This document shows, piece after piece, positions 1 through 6,651 of a DNA stretch of 9,006 nucleotides. The stretch spans positions 1 to 9,006 of the forward strand of contig CAMLOZ010000103.1 in the NCBI GenBank assembly GCA_946481625.1, written 5' to 3'. The notes beneath the pieces are model-generated. The model did not search any database. It worked only from the letters and a program-made list of their open reading frames with translations, and was not told where the DNA came from. Source of the DNA: an uncultured Haloferula sp. (GTDB lineage: Bacteria > Verrucomicrobiota > Verrucomicrobiae > Verrucomicrobiales > Akkermansiaceae). Every line of letters begins with the position of its first letter. The stretch's first letter is position 1. The position numbers were made by a program, and so were the translations under genes.

Positions 1-1332
1 CTGTCGGCTGGCGCCGTGCTTCTTGTCCCAGCCGGCCTTGACCTCGATCACGCCGGCGGGGCGGAAGTAGGCCCACCAGAATTCCTCCTCGCGGGTCCAT
101 GAAACTTTGACCGCCTTGCCGACGGCCTTGGCAAGGCGAGCGGCTTCGACCGCAGCCTCGCCGCTGTGCTTGCCGCCGTAGCCGGAGCCGGTGTCGGGAA
201 CGATCACGCGGACTTTTTCCGGCGGGAGGGAGAAGGCGCTGACGAGTTCGTCCTTCACGCCGAAGGGGCGCTGGGAGCCGGTCCACGCGGTGAGCTTTTC
301 GTCCTTCCATTCGGCAAGGCCGGCGCGGGTTTCGAGCGGGCAATGCGCGATGTATTCGACGGTGTAGGTGGCCTCAAGTTTGCCGGGAGCGGAAGCGAGT
401 GCCTCGTCGATCCGTTTGCCTTGGTCGCCGCGGTCGAAGTTGTTCTTCAGCAACTCCCAGAGCTTCTCGTTCGAGGGGCCGTCGCCGCCTTCCCATTCGG
501 CGACGAGAGCTTCAAGGGCTTGTTGGGCGAGAGCGGGATTCGGCGCGGTGACGCCGACAAACTCGCCATCGCGGACCACGGTGACGCCGTCGATGGCCTT
601 CGCTTTCGAATCGTCGAGTGACTTCAGTTTCGCACCGTAGGCGGGCGGGCGGAGCACCCTGCCATGCAACATGCCGGGAAAGGACATGTCGGTGGTGAAG
701 CGGTGCTTGCCGGTGACGAAGTCGCGACCGTCGATCTTCGGCACGGAAGTTCCGGCGACCTTCCACTCTGTGGCGGGCTTGAGCTTGGTTTCCCCGGTGA
801 CGGTGGCCATCAGCTTTCGGCCTTTGGCGAGATCGGCGAACGTCACCGAGCGACCGTCCTTGTGGAGAACCTTTCCATCTGTGGCGGAGAGGTCGGCGCG
901 ATCCACCTTCCATTGGTCCTTGGCAAGGTCGAGCAGGGCCTCGCGGGCAGCGGCTCCGACCTTCCGGAGATGCAGCGCCATGTCCGGCGTGCTGCGGCTG
1001 CCGAAGGTGCCCATGTCGAAAGGAACCAAGTCGGTATCGGCCATCAGCATGCGGATGCGGTCGATGGGGATGTGCAGCTCTTCCGCGATCGCTTGGGCAA
1101 GCGAGGTGCGGATGTTCTGGCCGACCTCGGTCTTGCCGGTGAAGACCTGCACGATGCCATCCTCGCCGATATGGATCCAGGCGCTCACCTCCATCGGACG
1201 CGGGGGGCCACCGCGACGGCCGCGGCGTTCCTGGGCCGGGAGCGGCGGGACGAGGAAGGCGATCAGAATGCCGCCGCCAAGGAGCTTGAAGAAGCGGCGG
1301 CGGTCGAGAGCGAGAGGTTCGGTCGCACTCAT
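1..1332 (-). CDS. Molybdopterin-binding large subunit of a xanthine dehydrogenase/isoquinoline 1-oxidoreductase-type hydroxylase (C-terminus beyond left edge)
   Basis: This is the catalytic subunit of a molybdenum hydroxylase, which would oxidise an N-heterocycle or aldehyde using water as oxygen source. The first 444 residues are visible; relatives are usually above 700, so the C-terminal part, where the family's catalytic glutamate lies, is off the window. The N-terminus carries a Tat signal (RRRFFK at 11-16, then a hydrophobic stretch to about 33, ending near PAQ), so the enzyme should be exported folded. A cofactor-binding segment starts at about 48, with GKTEVGQNIRTSLAQ at 66-80. A hammerhead domain spans about 192-283, and the second cofactor-binding domain includes DTGSGYGGKH at 380-389. 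The start ATG overlaps the stop of the [2Fe-2S] subunit in an ATGA, so the pair is translationally coupled. No FAD-subunit gene is adjacent, which fits the IorAB-like two-subunit class. The family is clear; the substrate cannot be told from sequence. Confidence 0.9.
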   Translation of the reverse strand, partial: MSATEPLALDRRRFFKLLGGGILIAFLVPPLPAQERRGRRGGPPRPMEVSAWIHIGEDGIVQVFTGKTEVGQNIRTSLAQAIAEELHIPIDRIRMLMADTDLVPFDMGTFGSRSTPDMALHLRKVGAAAREALLDLAKDQWKVDRADLSATDGKVLHKDGRSVTFADLAKGRKLMATVTGETKLKPATEWKVAGTSVPKIDGRDFVTGKHRFTTDMSFPGMLHGRVLRPPAYGAKLKSLDDSKAKAIDGVTVVRDGEFVGVTAPNPALAQQALEALVAEWEGGDGPSNEKLWELLKNNFDRGDQGKRIDEALASAPGKLEATYTVEYIAHCPLETRAGLAEWKDEKLTAWTGSQRPFGVKDELVSAFSLPPEKVRVIVPDTGSGYGGKHSGEAAVEAARLAKAVGKAVKVSWTREEEFWWAYFRPAGVIEVKAGWDKKHGASRQ

Positions 1333-1808
1333 CGGGCGGCGGAAGCGAGGGTTTCCGAGGCGGCCTTCACCGCGGCGCGGATGTTGTTGTAGACGCCGCA
1401 ACGGCAGATGTTGCCGTCCATCGCGGCGAGGAATTGCTCTTCGGTGGGGTGCGGGTGCTCTTCGAGGAGGGCAACCGCGGAGAGGATCATGCCGCAGGTG
1501 CAGTAGCCGCACTGGAGGGCATCGGCATCGAGAAAGGCTTGTTGCACCGGGTGGAGTTTGCCGTCCTGTTCCAGGCCTTCGATGGTGCGGATCTTCGCAG
1601 TGCCGATTGATCCGGCAGGGGCGCGGCAAGAACGGACCGGCTTGCCATCGACCAGCACGGTGCAGGCACCGCATTGACCTTCGCCGCAGCCGGGCTTGCA
1701 GCCGGTGAGCTGGAGATCATCGCGCAGCACGCTGAGCAGGGTGCGATCCGCATCCGCTTCGAGCGGCAAGTCGCGACCGTTGACGTGGAGACGGGTGACG
1801 GTGGCCAT
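1329..1808 (-). CDS. [2Fe-2S]-binding small subunit of the molybdenum hydroxylase (IorA/CoxS family)
   Basis: This 159-residue protein carries the two iron-sulfur clusters that relay electrons from the molybdenum centre of its partner. The N-terminal ferredoxin-like domain binds one [2Fe-2S] cluster through Cys41, Cys46, Cys49 and Cys61, with the usual C-x4-C-x2-C-x11-C spacing. The C-terminal helical domain binds the second through Cys100, Cys103, Cys135 and Cys137 (QCGYC and CRC motifs). Full length is normal for the family. It has no export signal of its own; relatives are carried across the membrane with the Tat-tagged large subunit, and I infer the same here. It is the first gene of the operon and overlaps the large-subunit start by 4 bp. 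Cys37 and Cys105 are extra cysteines beside the clusters; many relatives have proline at the latter position. No Shine-Dalgarno sequence precedes the ATG at 1808, but that start gives the expected short beta-strand N-terminus. Confidence 0.95.
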   Translation of the reverse strand: MATVTRLHVNGRDLPLEADADRTLLSVLRDDLQLTGCKPGCGEGQCGACTVLVDGKPVRSCRAPAGSIGTAKIRTIEGLEQDGKLHPVQQAFLDADALQCGYCTCGMILSAVALLEEHPHPTEEQFLAAMDGNICRCGVYNNIRAAVKAASETLASAAR

Positions 1809-1938
1809 GGGTTTTTCAGGAGTGATACCCTTGCGCGGGTCGCGCGGGGATCAAGGTGAAACCGGAGCAAGCGCGAGGCGGTTGCGGTGCCATCATTCGC
1901 GGATTGCCGGAATCTTGCGGACCCGCTAGCAACATGCA

Positions 1939-1974
1939 ACCTTCCTCAGAAGGTCGCTCGCTTGCTCCCAAGCG
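1939..1974. repeat. Two tandem perfect inverted repeats upstream of the hydroxylase operon
   Basis: Two perfect 6-bp dyads lie 4 bp apart. The first is ACCTTC-CTCA-GAAGGT at 1939-1954 and the second CGCTTG-CTCC-CAAGCG at 1959-1974. Both have 4-base loops. They lie about 130-165 bp upstream of the small-subunit start. They could be a pair of operator half-sites or two small hairpins in the leader RNA. No T-run follows on either strand, so they are not a canonical terminator. The symmetry is seen directly; any function is inference. Confidence 0.45.
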
Positions 1975-2112
1975 GTTGTCGGCGCAATCGCAACTGATCG
2001 CTGGCAGGGGCTTTCATTGACGATGAGGACACAGCTTCAGCGGTTTCCCCGATCCGATACCTCCTGCATGACCCTGCCCGGCCGGAGAATTTTTTGAGCG
2101 CTACGATCTGGT

Positions 2113-2193
2113 CCGGTGACTCCGCTTCGCTGCGTCACGGCTTTTATACCGGTGGTTCAAACTGTTTGCCGGATGTCACCGGCGGGACGCCGG
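2113..2193. repeat. Dyad-rich intergenic element, candidate dispersed repeat
   Basis: CCGGTGAC at 2113-2120 is the exact reverse complement of GTCACCGG at 2175-2182. The same first arm can pair instead with GTCAC at 2134-2138, which is followed on the plus strand by CTTTTAT. ACCGGT at 2148-2153 is a palindrome. A tight GC stem, CCGGCG-GGA-CGCCGG, occupies 2179-2193 and lies just 3' of the parE stop, reading on the minus strand. No T-run follows that stem on the minus strand, so it is a poor Rho-independent terminator. The GGGACGCCGGCGCTCC stretch (2185-2200) resembles short repeats I recall as widespread in Verrucomicrobia intergenic DNA; that is memory, not a search. Confidence 0.4.
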
Positions 2194-2214
2194 CGCTCCT
2201 TGAGGCAGACGCCG

Positions 2215-4062
2215 CTACGCCACCTGCCGGTCCACGTCCACACGGAGATTCCCGATGATGAAGTCTTGGCGATCCGGGGTGTTCTTGCCCATGTAGAAGG
2301 CGAGGAGCTCCTTGGTCCCCTTCCCTTCCTCGAACTCGACGGGGTCGAGCTTCATGTCCGGGCCGATCATGAACTTGAACTCGTCCGGGGAGATTTCACC
2401 GAGGCCCTTGAAGCGGGTGATCTCGGAGGACTTGCCGAGTTTCGCGAGGGCCTTCTCCTTCGCTTCCTCGTCGTAGCAGTAGATCGTTTCCTTCTTGTTG
2501 CGGACGCGGAAGAGCGGCGTCTGGAGGATGAAGAGGTGACCCTCGCGGATGACCTCGGGGAAGAACTGGAGGAAGAAGGTGAGCAAGAGGAGACGGATGT
2601 GCATGCCGTCCACATCGGCATCGGTGGCGATGACGACCTTGTTGTAGCGGAGCTCCTCGATGCCATCCTCGATGCCGAGAGCGGCCTGAAGGAGGGCGAA
2701 CTCCTCGTTCTCGTAAACGATCTTCTTGGCGAGGCCGAAGGTGTTGAGCGGCTTGCCGCGGAGCGAGAAGACAGCCTGCGTTTCCACATCGCGGCTCTTG
2801 GTGATCGAGCCGGAAGCGGAGTCGCCCTCGGTGATGAAGAGGGTGCTGTCGAGGCGCTGCTTGTGCTTCGAATCGAGGTGAGCGCGGCAATCGCGAAGCT
2901 TTTTGTTGTGAACCTTCGCCTGGCGGGCGCGCTCGCGGGCGATCTTCTGGATGCCCTTCAGGTCCTTGCGCTCGCGTTCGGCGGCCTGGATCCGCTTCTG
3001 GATCGCCTCCGCGACCTTCGGATGCTTGTGCAGGTAGTTGTCGAGGTGTTGCTTGAGGAAGTTCCCGACGAAGGTGCGGATCGACTCGCCGTCCGGCACC
3101 ATCGACGCGGAGCCCAGCTTGGTCTTGGTCTGGGACTCAAAGACGGGCTCGACGATGCGCACGCAAACCGCGGCCTCGATGCCGGCGCGGATGTCCGCGG
3201 GGTCGTACTGCTTCTTGTAGAAGGTGCGGACCGCGTTCACGAGACCTTCGCGGAAGGCCTGCAAGTGGGTGCCGCCCTGGGTGGTGTTCTGACCGTTGAC
3301 GAAGGTGTAGTACTCCTCCCCGCTCTCGGCGGTGTGGGTGAAGGCGATTTCGATATCGTCGCCCTTGAGGTGAATCGGATCGTAGAGCGCCTCGCTCTCC
3401 ATTTCCTCACGGAGCAGATCCAGAAGGCCGTCCTTCGATTTGAACTTCTTGCCGTTGAACAGGATCGTAAGACCAGGATTAAGGTAAGAGTAGTAGCGGC
3501 ACATCTTCTCGACGATGGCCTCCTTGAACTTCGCCTTGGCCGGGAAGATGGAGCGGTCGATCTCGAAGGCGAGGCGGGTACCCGAAGGAGCCTCCTCCTT
3601 GCGCGGATATTTCATGTCCTCGGTCACGACGCCCTTCGAGAACTCGATGGCCTTCGTCTGTCCATCGCGCCAGGCTTGGATCTCGAAGAAGTCGGCCAGC
3701 GCGTTGACCGCCTTGATACCGACGCCGTTGAGGCCGACGGATTTCTTGAACGCCTCGCTGTCGTACTTGGCACCCGTGTTGATCTGGGCGGCGCAGTCGT
3801 AGAGCTTGCCGAGGGGAATGCCGCGGCCGAAGTCGCGGACTTCGACGCGACCTTCGTCGTCGATATCGACCCGGATCTCCTTGCCGTAGCCCATGATATG
3901 CTCGTCGATCGAGTTGTCGATGACCTCCTTGAGCAGGATGTAGATGCCGTCGTCCGGCGAGGAACCGTCGCCAAGCTTGCCGATGTACATGCCGGGGCGG
4001 AGGCGGATGTGTTCGCGCCAATCGAGGGACTTGATATCGGCTTCGGTGTATTCGGCGGCCAT
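2215..4062 (-). CDS. parE: DNA topoisomerase IV subunit B / GyrB-like ATPase subunit
   Basis: This 615-residue protein is the ATP-hydrolysing subunit of a type IIA topoisomerase, which passes one DNA duplex through another to decatenate or relax DNA. The GHKL ATPase domain shows the catalytic Glu46 and Mg-binding Asn50 (EVIDNSIDE), D77-F-G-R-G at 77-81, and the lid GLNGVG at 110-115. The transducer domain carries QTKTK at 311-315, whose Lys313 contacts ATP. The TOPRIM domain has EGDSASG at 412-418 and DADVDG at 481-486, and KGLGE lies at 552-556. The length, the missing GyrB C-terminal insertion and the wording of the ATPase motifs ([24 protein letters not shown]) resemble Bacteroidetes-type ParE more than classical GyrB, so ParE is preferred. 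No parC/gyrA neighbour lies on either side within the window. The kinase gene ends 85 bp upstream on the same strand. The ATG at 4062 gives the expected N-terminus but has no Shine-Dalgarno sequence close by. Confidence 0.93.
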   Translation of the reverse strand: MAAEYTEADIKSLDWREHIRLRPGMYIGKLGDGSSPDDGIYILLKEVIDNSIDEHIMGYGKEIRVDIDDEGRVEVRDFGRGIPLGKLYDCAAQINTGAKYDSEAFKKSVGLNGVGIKAVNALADFFEIQAWRDGQTKAIEFSKGVVTEDMKYPRKEEAPSGTRLAFEIDRSIFPAKAKFKEAIVEKMCRYYSYLNPGLTILFNGKKFKSKDGLLDLLREEMESEALYDPIHLKGDDIEIAFTHTAESGEEYYTFVNGQNTTQGGTHLQAFREGLVNAVRTFYKKQYDPADIRAGIEAAVCVRIVEPVFESQTKTKLGSASMVPDGESIRTFVGNFLKQHLDNYLHKHPKVAEAIQKRIQAAERERKDLKGIQKIARERARQAKVHNKKLRDCRAHLDSKHKQRLDSTLFITEGDSASGSITKSRDVETQAVFSLRGKPLNTFGLAKKIVYENEEFALLQAALGIEDGIEELRYNKVVIATDADVDGMHIRLLLLTFFLQFFPEVIREGHLFILQTPLFRVRNKKETIYCYDEEAKEKALAKLGKSSEITRFKGLGEISPDEFKFMIGPDMKLDPVEFEEGKGTKELLAFYMGKNTPDRQDFIIGNLRVDVDRQVA

Positions 4063-4074
4063 GGGGATGTTTCG

Positions 4075-4091
4075 GGAATCCTGAGGAATCC
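4075..4091. promoter_or_regulatory. Direct repeat GGAATCC x2 just upstream of parE
   Basis: The heptamer GGAATCC occurs at 4075-4081 and again at 4085-4091, a 10-bp period, ending 13 bp before the parE start. One-turn spacing places both copies on the same face of the helix, as for tandem regulator half-sites. The copies are short and could be chance. The 85-bp gap also lacks a clear promoter, so parE may depend partly on read-through from the kinase gene. Confidence 0.2.
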
Positions 4092-4147
4092 CGGAGCGGG
4101 TGGCAAGCGCAGGGGCGGCCGGCAGGAATCACCCCGCAAAAGCCCGG

Positions 4148-6517
4148 TCAGCGGAGGGCCGGCCGGACCGCATCCCAGCGACGTTTGAAGGCGGCGGAGT
4201 TGGAGGCCAGCTTGTTCCCCGCTTCCTTGGCCCGCTCGGCGTTCCCGGCCAGAAGGTCGAAGGCGATGGCCTGTTCGTGGCGGCGGAGGCGTTCCAGTTC
4301 GCTCGAGGTCCCCTTCACCAGAGTCCGGTGGAGGGCGATCATGCTATCCGGCGAAAGCTCGCTCCATGAAACGTCGCGCGGATTGCCGGCGGCATCGACG
4401 GTGCGCAAGCCTCCGGCGCGGGTGCCGGTGATCTTCTCGAGCTTGGTGGCATCGCGAAGTTCAAGCGGGAAGACTGCCTGCGGCGACCTGAGTTTGTCCT
4501 CGAGTTCGCCGAGGAACGCCTCCGCCGCCTCTGCGAGCAGCAGGGTCGCGGTAATGCGGGCGTCGTCGCCCTCGGCCTCCTTCAGGAGTGCGGCGGCATC
4601 GGCGAAGCGGCACTCGGCGGCAGCCGCGTGGACGGCAGCCAAGGGATCGGCCGGATCCACGGCGGGCCGGTCGCCGCCGGGCGGATCAAGGGTGGCAGGC
4701 CCCGCGGCTTCCAGCAGGCGGGCGTGCTTTTCCAGATCGAGCTGCAAAGCACGGATATTGAAACGCGCGCGACCTTTGGTCTTCAGACCGGAGTGCACCG
4801 CGTGAAGTTCATCGGCGAGGCTGCGGCAGGTCGCGGCATCGGCGGGAAGCTTGTCGGGAACGACCTCCTTCAAGGTCTGGAGATCGGTAAGGTAGCCCGC
4901 CACGATGCTGCGATAAGGTTCCACCCATATATCGGGGCCCTTGGCTTCCACTGCCATGAGCGCTTCGAAATGGGGACGTGCCGTGTCCGGCATGCCCTGC
5001 TCCCAGTTTTTCAATCCGTGAAGAAGCGCCGCCATCAGCGTCGCCCCTGTCGGTGCAGGTGCGGACTCCGGCCGGATCACGGGGCGCGGCCCCTTGATTT
5101 TGTCGAGCGCCATCATCAGTCCCTCGCTGACCTGGCTATCGACCCCGGGAGCATTCGAGAGATGAGTGATCGCCTTGGTCGCCTCCTGGCGCGCGTCGTC
5201 GGACGATCCGTTCAGGAAGGCGCAGACGACCACCTGGCAGGCGGCCCAAGAGCCGGTCGGCTCGAGCACACCCGAATCATCGCGCACGGCGGAGAACAGA
5301 AGTCCGGCCTTCGCATAATCGCCGGCCCGCAGAGCTTCACCGGCTTCGCGATACGCGCTGCCCGCGCGCTGTCCATCCGAGCCGTCCTTGCCCGGCGACT
5401 TGCCGGAAGAGGCAAGGGACGAAGGTCCGGAAACCACCGGCTCCTCCTGCTGCGAGCGGCCGACCCACCACACTCCGAAGGCAAGCGCCACCAGAACCAT
5501 GATGCCCGCAACGATCAGCGACATCTTCTCGCGACGGCGGTTCGCGGCCTGGCGGGCGACCGAGGCGGGGGTCACCGGCACCCCGGAAGCGAGGCGCTGA
5601 CGGGCGGTCTCCAGCGCGGAGAGCAAATCGTTGTAGGACCGGAATCGCTGGTTCGGATCGTGAGCCATCGCGCGGTCCACGGCGAGGCAGGTATCGAGGC
5701 TGACCCACGGGGCCATCTTCGCCAGCGGCAGGACGCGGCGTTTCGCTTCCCGGAGCTTGTTGGTATCCATCGACTCCTCGTCGCAGGGAGGCTTGCCCGC
5801 GAGCGCGTGGTAGATGGTCGCCCCGAAAGCGTAGATGTCCGAACGGAAGTCCTCCGGCTGGCCCTCGATGGTTTCCGGGGGGACGTAGTAAGGGGTGGCC
5901 CAGATCTCGGCGGCCTTGGCCTTGCCGCCCTTCGTCACCAAGGCGAGGCCGAAATCGACGATCTTCGCATTGCCGGAGACATCCAGCAGGATATTGCCGG
6001 GCTTCACGTCGCGGTGGATCAGGCCGGCCGACTGGGCGGCCTTGAGACCCTCCGCGATCTGGATCGCCAGCGGCAGCATCTCCCCCTCCGGAATCGAGCC
6101 TCGCTCGCGGATGTGGTGCTCAAAGTGCCCGCCACCGACCAGCTCCATCGCGATGTAGAAACGACCGAAGGCTCGGCCGGTGGTGAACACACGGACAACA
6201 TGCGGATGGCTGAAGGAGGCGGTGATGCGCGCCTCTTCCTCGAAGGCGCTGATGCGGTTCTCGTTCGCGCCGTATTCCTCGTTGAGAATCTTGACCACCA
6301 CCTCGCGGTCGAGGGTGTTGTCATGCGCGATGAAGACCACGCTCATGCCACCGATGGCGTGGCGGCGAAGCAGGGTGTAAGGCCCGAATTCGCGCTTCAC
6401 GCGGGTGTGCTTGCCGCAGGAGGGGCATTCCACGTTCGAGAACGGGGCGACCTGCGACACGTCCATGGTCGTCCCACAGGCATGACAGTAAGCGATTTCC
6501 GGTTCCCCCTCGGGCAT
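4148..6517 (-). CDS. Transmembrane Ser/Thr protein kinase with N-terminal zinc ribbon and TPR-like tail
   Basis: This 789-residue Hanks-type kinase should phosphorylate Ser/Thr of unknown targets. Residues 11-34 form a zinc ribbon (Cys11, Cys14, Cys31, Cys34). The kinase domain (about 47-305) has Lys76 (VVVKIL), Glu95, HRDVKPGN at 168-175 and DFG at 188-190, so catalysis should be intact. The glycine loop is altered (AIGGMS at 54-59, lacking the first and third glycines), and the APE motif reads PPE at 213-215. A basic stretch (RRREK, 327-331) precedes one membrane segment at about 333-352, placing the kinase in the cytoplasm and the last 435 or so residues outside. That tail starts with a low-complexity Ser/Gly/Lys linker, then a TPR-like unit near 387-415, further Ala-rich helices, and a small beta segment ending in VSWSELSP (716-723), a pattern I associate with PVC-group proteins. 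No phosphatase or FHA gene is adjacent. The ATG at 6517 is preferred because it keeps the zinc ribbon whole. Confidence 0.92.
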   Translation of the reverse strand: MPEGEPEIAYCHACGTTMDVSQVAPFSNVECPSCGKHTRVKREFGPYTLLRRHAIGGMSVVFIAHDNTLDREVVVKILNEEYGANENRISAFEEEARITASFSHPHVVRVFTTGRAFGRFYIAMELVGGGHFEHHIRERGSIPEGEMLPLAIQIAEGLKAAQSAGLIHRDVKPGNILLDVSGNAKIVDFGLALVTKGGKAKAAEIWATPYYVPPETIEGQPEDFRSDIYAFGATIYHALAGKPPCDEESMDTNKLREAKRRVLPLAKMAPWVSLDTCLAVDRAMAHDPNQRFRSYNDLLSALETARQRLASGVPVTPASVARQAANRRREKMSLIVAGIMVLVALAFGVWWVGRSQQEEPVVSGPSSLASSGKSPGKDGSDGQRAGSAYREAGEALRAGDYAKAGLLFSAVRDDSGVLEPTGSWAACQVVVCAFLNGSSDDARQEATKAITHLSNAPGVDSQVSEGLMMALDKIKGPRPVIRPESAPAPTGATLMAALLHGLKNWEQGMPDTARPHFEALMAVEAKGPDIWVEPYRSIVAGYLTDLQTLKEVVPDKLPADAATCRSLADELHAVHSGLKTKGRARFNIRALQLDLEKHARLLEAAGPATLDPPGGDRPAVDPADPLAAVHAAAAECRFADAAALLKEAEGDDARITATLLLAEAAEAFLGELEDKLRSPQAVFPLELRDATKLEKITGTRAGGLRTVDAAGNPRDVSWSELSPDSMIALHRTLVKGTSSELERLRRHEQAIAFDLLAGNAERAKEAGNKLASNSAAFKRRWDAVRPALR

Positions 6518-6523
6518 GGCCGA

Positions 6524-6535
6524 GCGTAGCTACGC
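6524..6535. promoter_or_regulatory. 12-bp perfect palindrome GCGTAGCTACGC before the kinase start
   Basis: GCGTAGCTACGC is its own reverse complement and lies 7-18 bp upstream of the kinase ATG, where a ribosome-binding site would be expected. It could be an operator or part of a dispersed repeat. As RNA it would have no free loop and could only fold poorly, so a DNA-level role is likelier than a hairpin. Confidence 0.35.
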
Positions 6536-6549
6536 GCGTGCCGGGTGGA

Positions 6550-6587
6550 AACTTCAATTCCCGTGAAGTTCGTGAAATGCGCGTGAA
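6550..6587. promoter_or_regulatory. AACTTCA/TGAAGTT dyad overlapping three CGTGAA direct repeats
   Basis: A perfect 7-bp inverted repeat, AACTTCA at 6550-6556 and TGAAGTT at 6564-6570, has a 7-base spacer. Overlapping it, CGTGAA occurs three times, starting at 6562, 6571 and 6582, with 9- and 11-bp steps. Tandem repeats at about one helical turn are typical of sites for winged-helix response regulators such as the PhoB/OmpR class; applying this here is inference. The cluster is 33-70 bp upstream of the kinase start and 65-102 bp upstream of the pseudouridine synthase start. Confidence 0.35.
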
Positions 6588-6591
6588 GCGG

Positions 6592-6613
6592 CGGCGGGAC
6601 GATCCTCCCGCCG
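6592..6613. repeat. GC-rich 8-bp perfect hairpin
   Basis: CGGCGGGA (6592-6599) and TCCCGCCG (6606-6613) are exact reverse complements with a 6-base loop. The stem ends one base before the TTGACA hexamer. No T-run follows on either strand, so it is not an intrinsic terminator. In the kinase transcript it could form a stable leader hairpin if transcription starts far enough upstream. Confidence 0.4.
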
Positions 6614-6651
6614 ATTGACAATCCCGGCCCGCCACCCCAAGCCTGCCGCGG

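Larger units (their letters stand above)
1809..2214. other. Intergenic region between parE 3' end and the hydroxylase operon
   Basis: This 406-bp stretch has no credible gene: the short reading frames crossing it are shadows with no recognisable protein features. It must contain the promoter and leader of the minus-strand hydroxylase operon and the 3' end of the parE transcript. I find no convincing -35/-10 pair on the minus strand. It holds two tandem perfect inverted repeats (1939-1974), a T6 run on the plus strand (2090-2095) after the palindrome CCGGCCGG (2078-2085), and a block rich in dyad symmetry (2113-2193). These are listed separately where they deserve it. Confidence 0.8.
6518..6651. 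promoter_or_regulatory. Divergent intergenic region between kinase and pseudouridine synthase
   Basis: Both flanking genes read outward, so both promoters, or their upstream elements, should lie in these 134 bp. Directly visible are a 12-bp palindrome next to the kinase start, an AACTTCA/TGAAGTT dyad, three CGTGAA direct repeats, an 8-bp GC stem and a perfect TTGACA hexamer (6615-6620). The hexamer would suit a plus-strand -35 box, but the sequence 16-18 bp downstream (around AAGCCT) is a poor -10 and would put the start of transcription almost at the ATG. Neither start codon has a Shine-Dalgarno sequence. That the region is regulatory is near certain from geometry; which elements act is not. 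Confidence 0.5.

Noticed and set aside
664..1708. Plus-strand frames of 242 and 345 residues over the hydroxylase genes
   Set aside because: The minus strand encodes conserved molybdopterin and [2Fe-2S] subunits here; the plus frames have no domain signature.
2076..2096. Plus-strand intrinsic terminator (CCGGCCGG followed by T6)
   Set aside because: The palindrome leaves no proper loop, and no plus-strand gene lies upstream that would need terminating.
4095..4136. Terminator between kinase and parE (GCGGGTG/CACCCCGC)
   Set aside because: The arms match only with a bulge, the loop is about 27 bases, and no T-run follows on the minus strand.
2116..4188. A 690-residue plus-strand reading frame opposite parE
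   Set aside because: It is the antisense shadow of a clearly conserved topoisomerase gene; its protein is a monotonous Leu/Val/Glu/Asp/Ala mix with no domain, as expected from codon bias in GC-rich DNA.
4628..6529. A 633-residue plus-strand reading frame opposite the kinase
   Set aside because: The minus strand carries an unmistakable kinase with all catalytic motifs; the plus frame is rich in Arg/Gly/His without recognisable features.
6615..6645. A firm sigma-70 promoter for rluD
   Set aside because: TTGACA is perfect but the -10 region is poor and the spacing would give an almost leaderless mRNA; kept only as a possibility within the intergenic entry.
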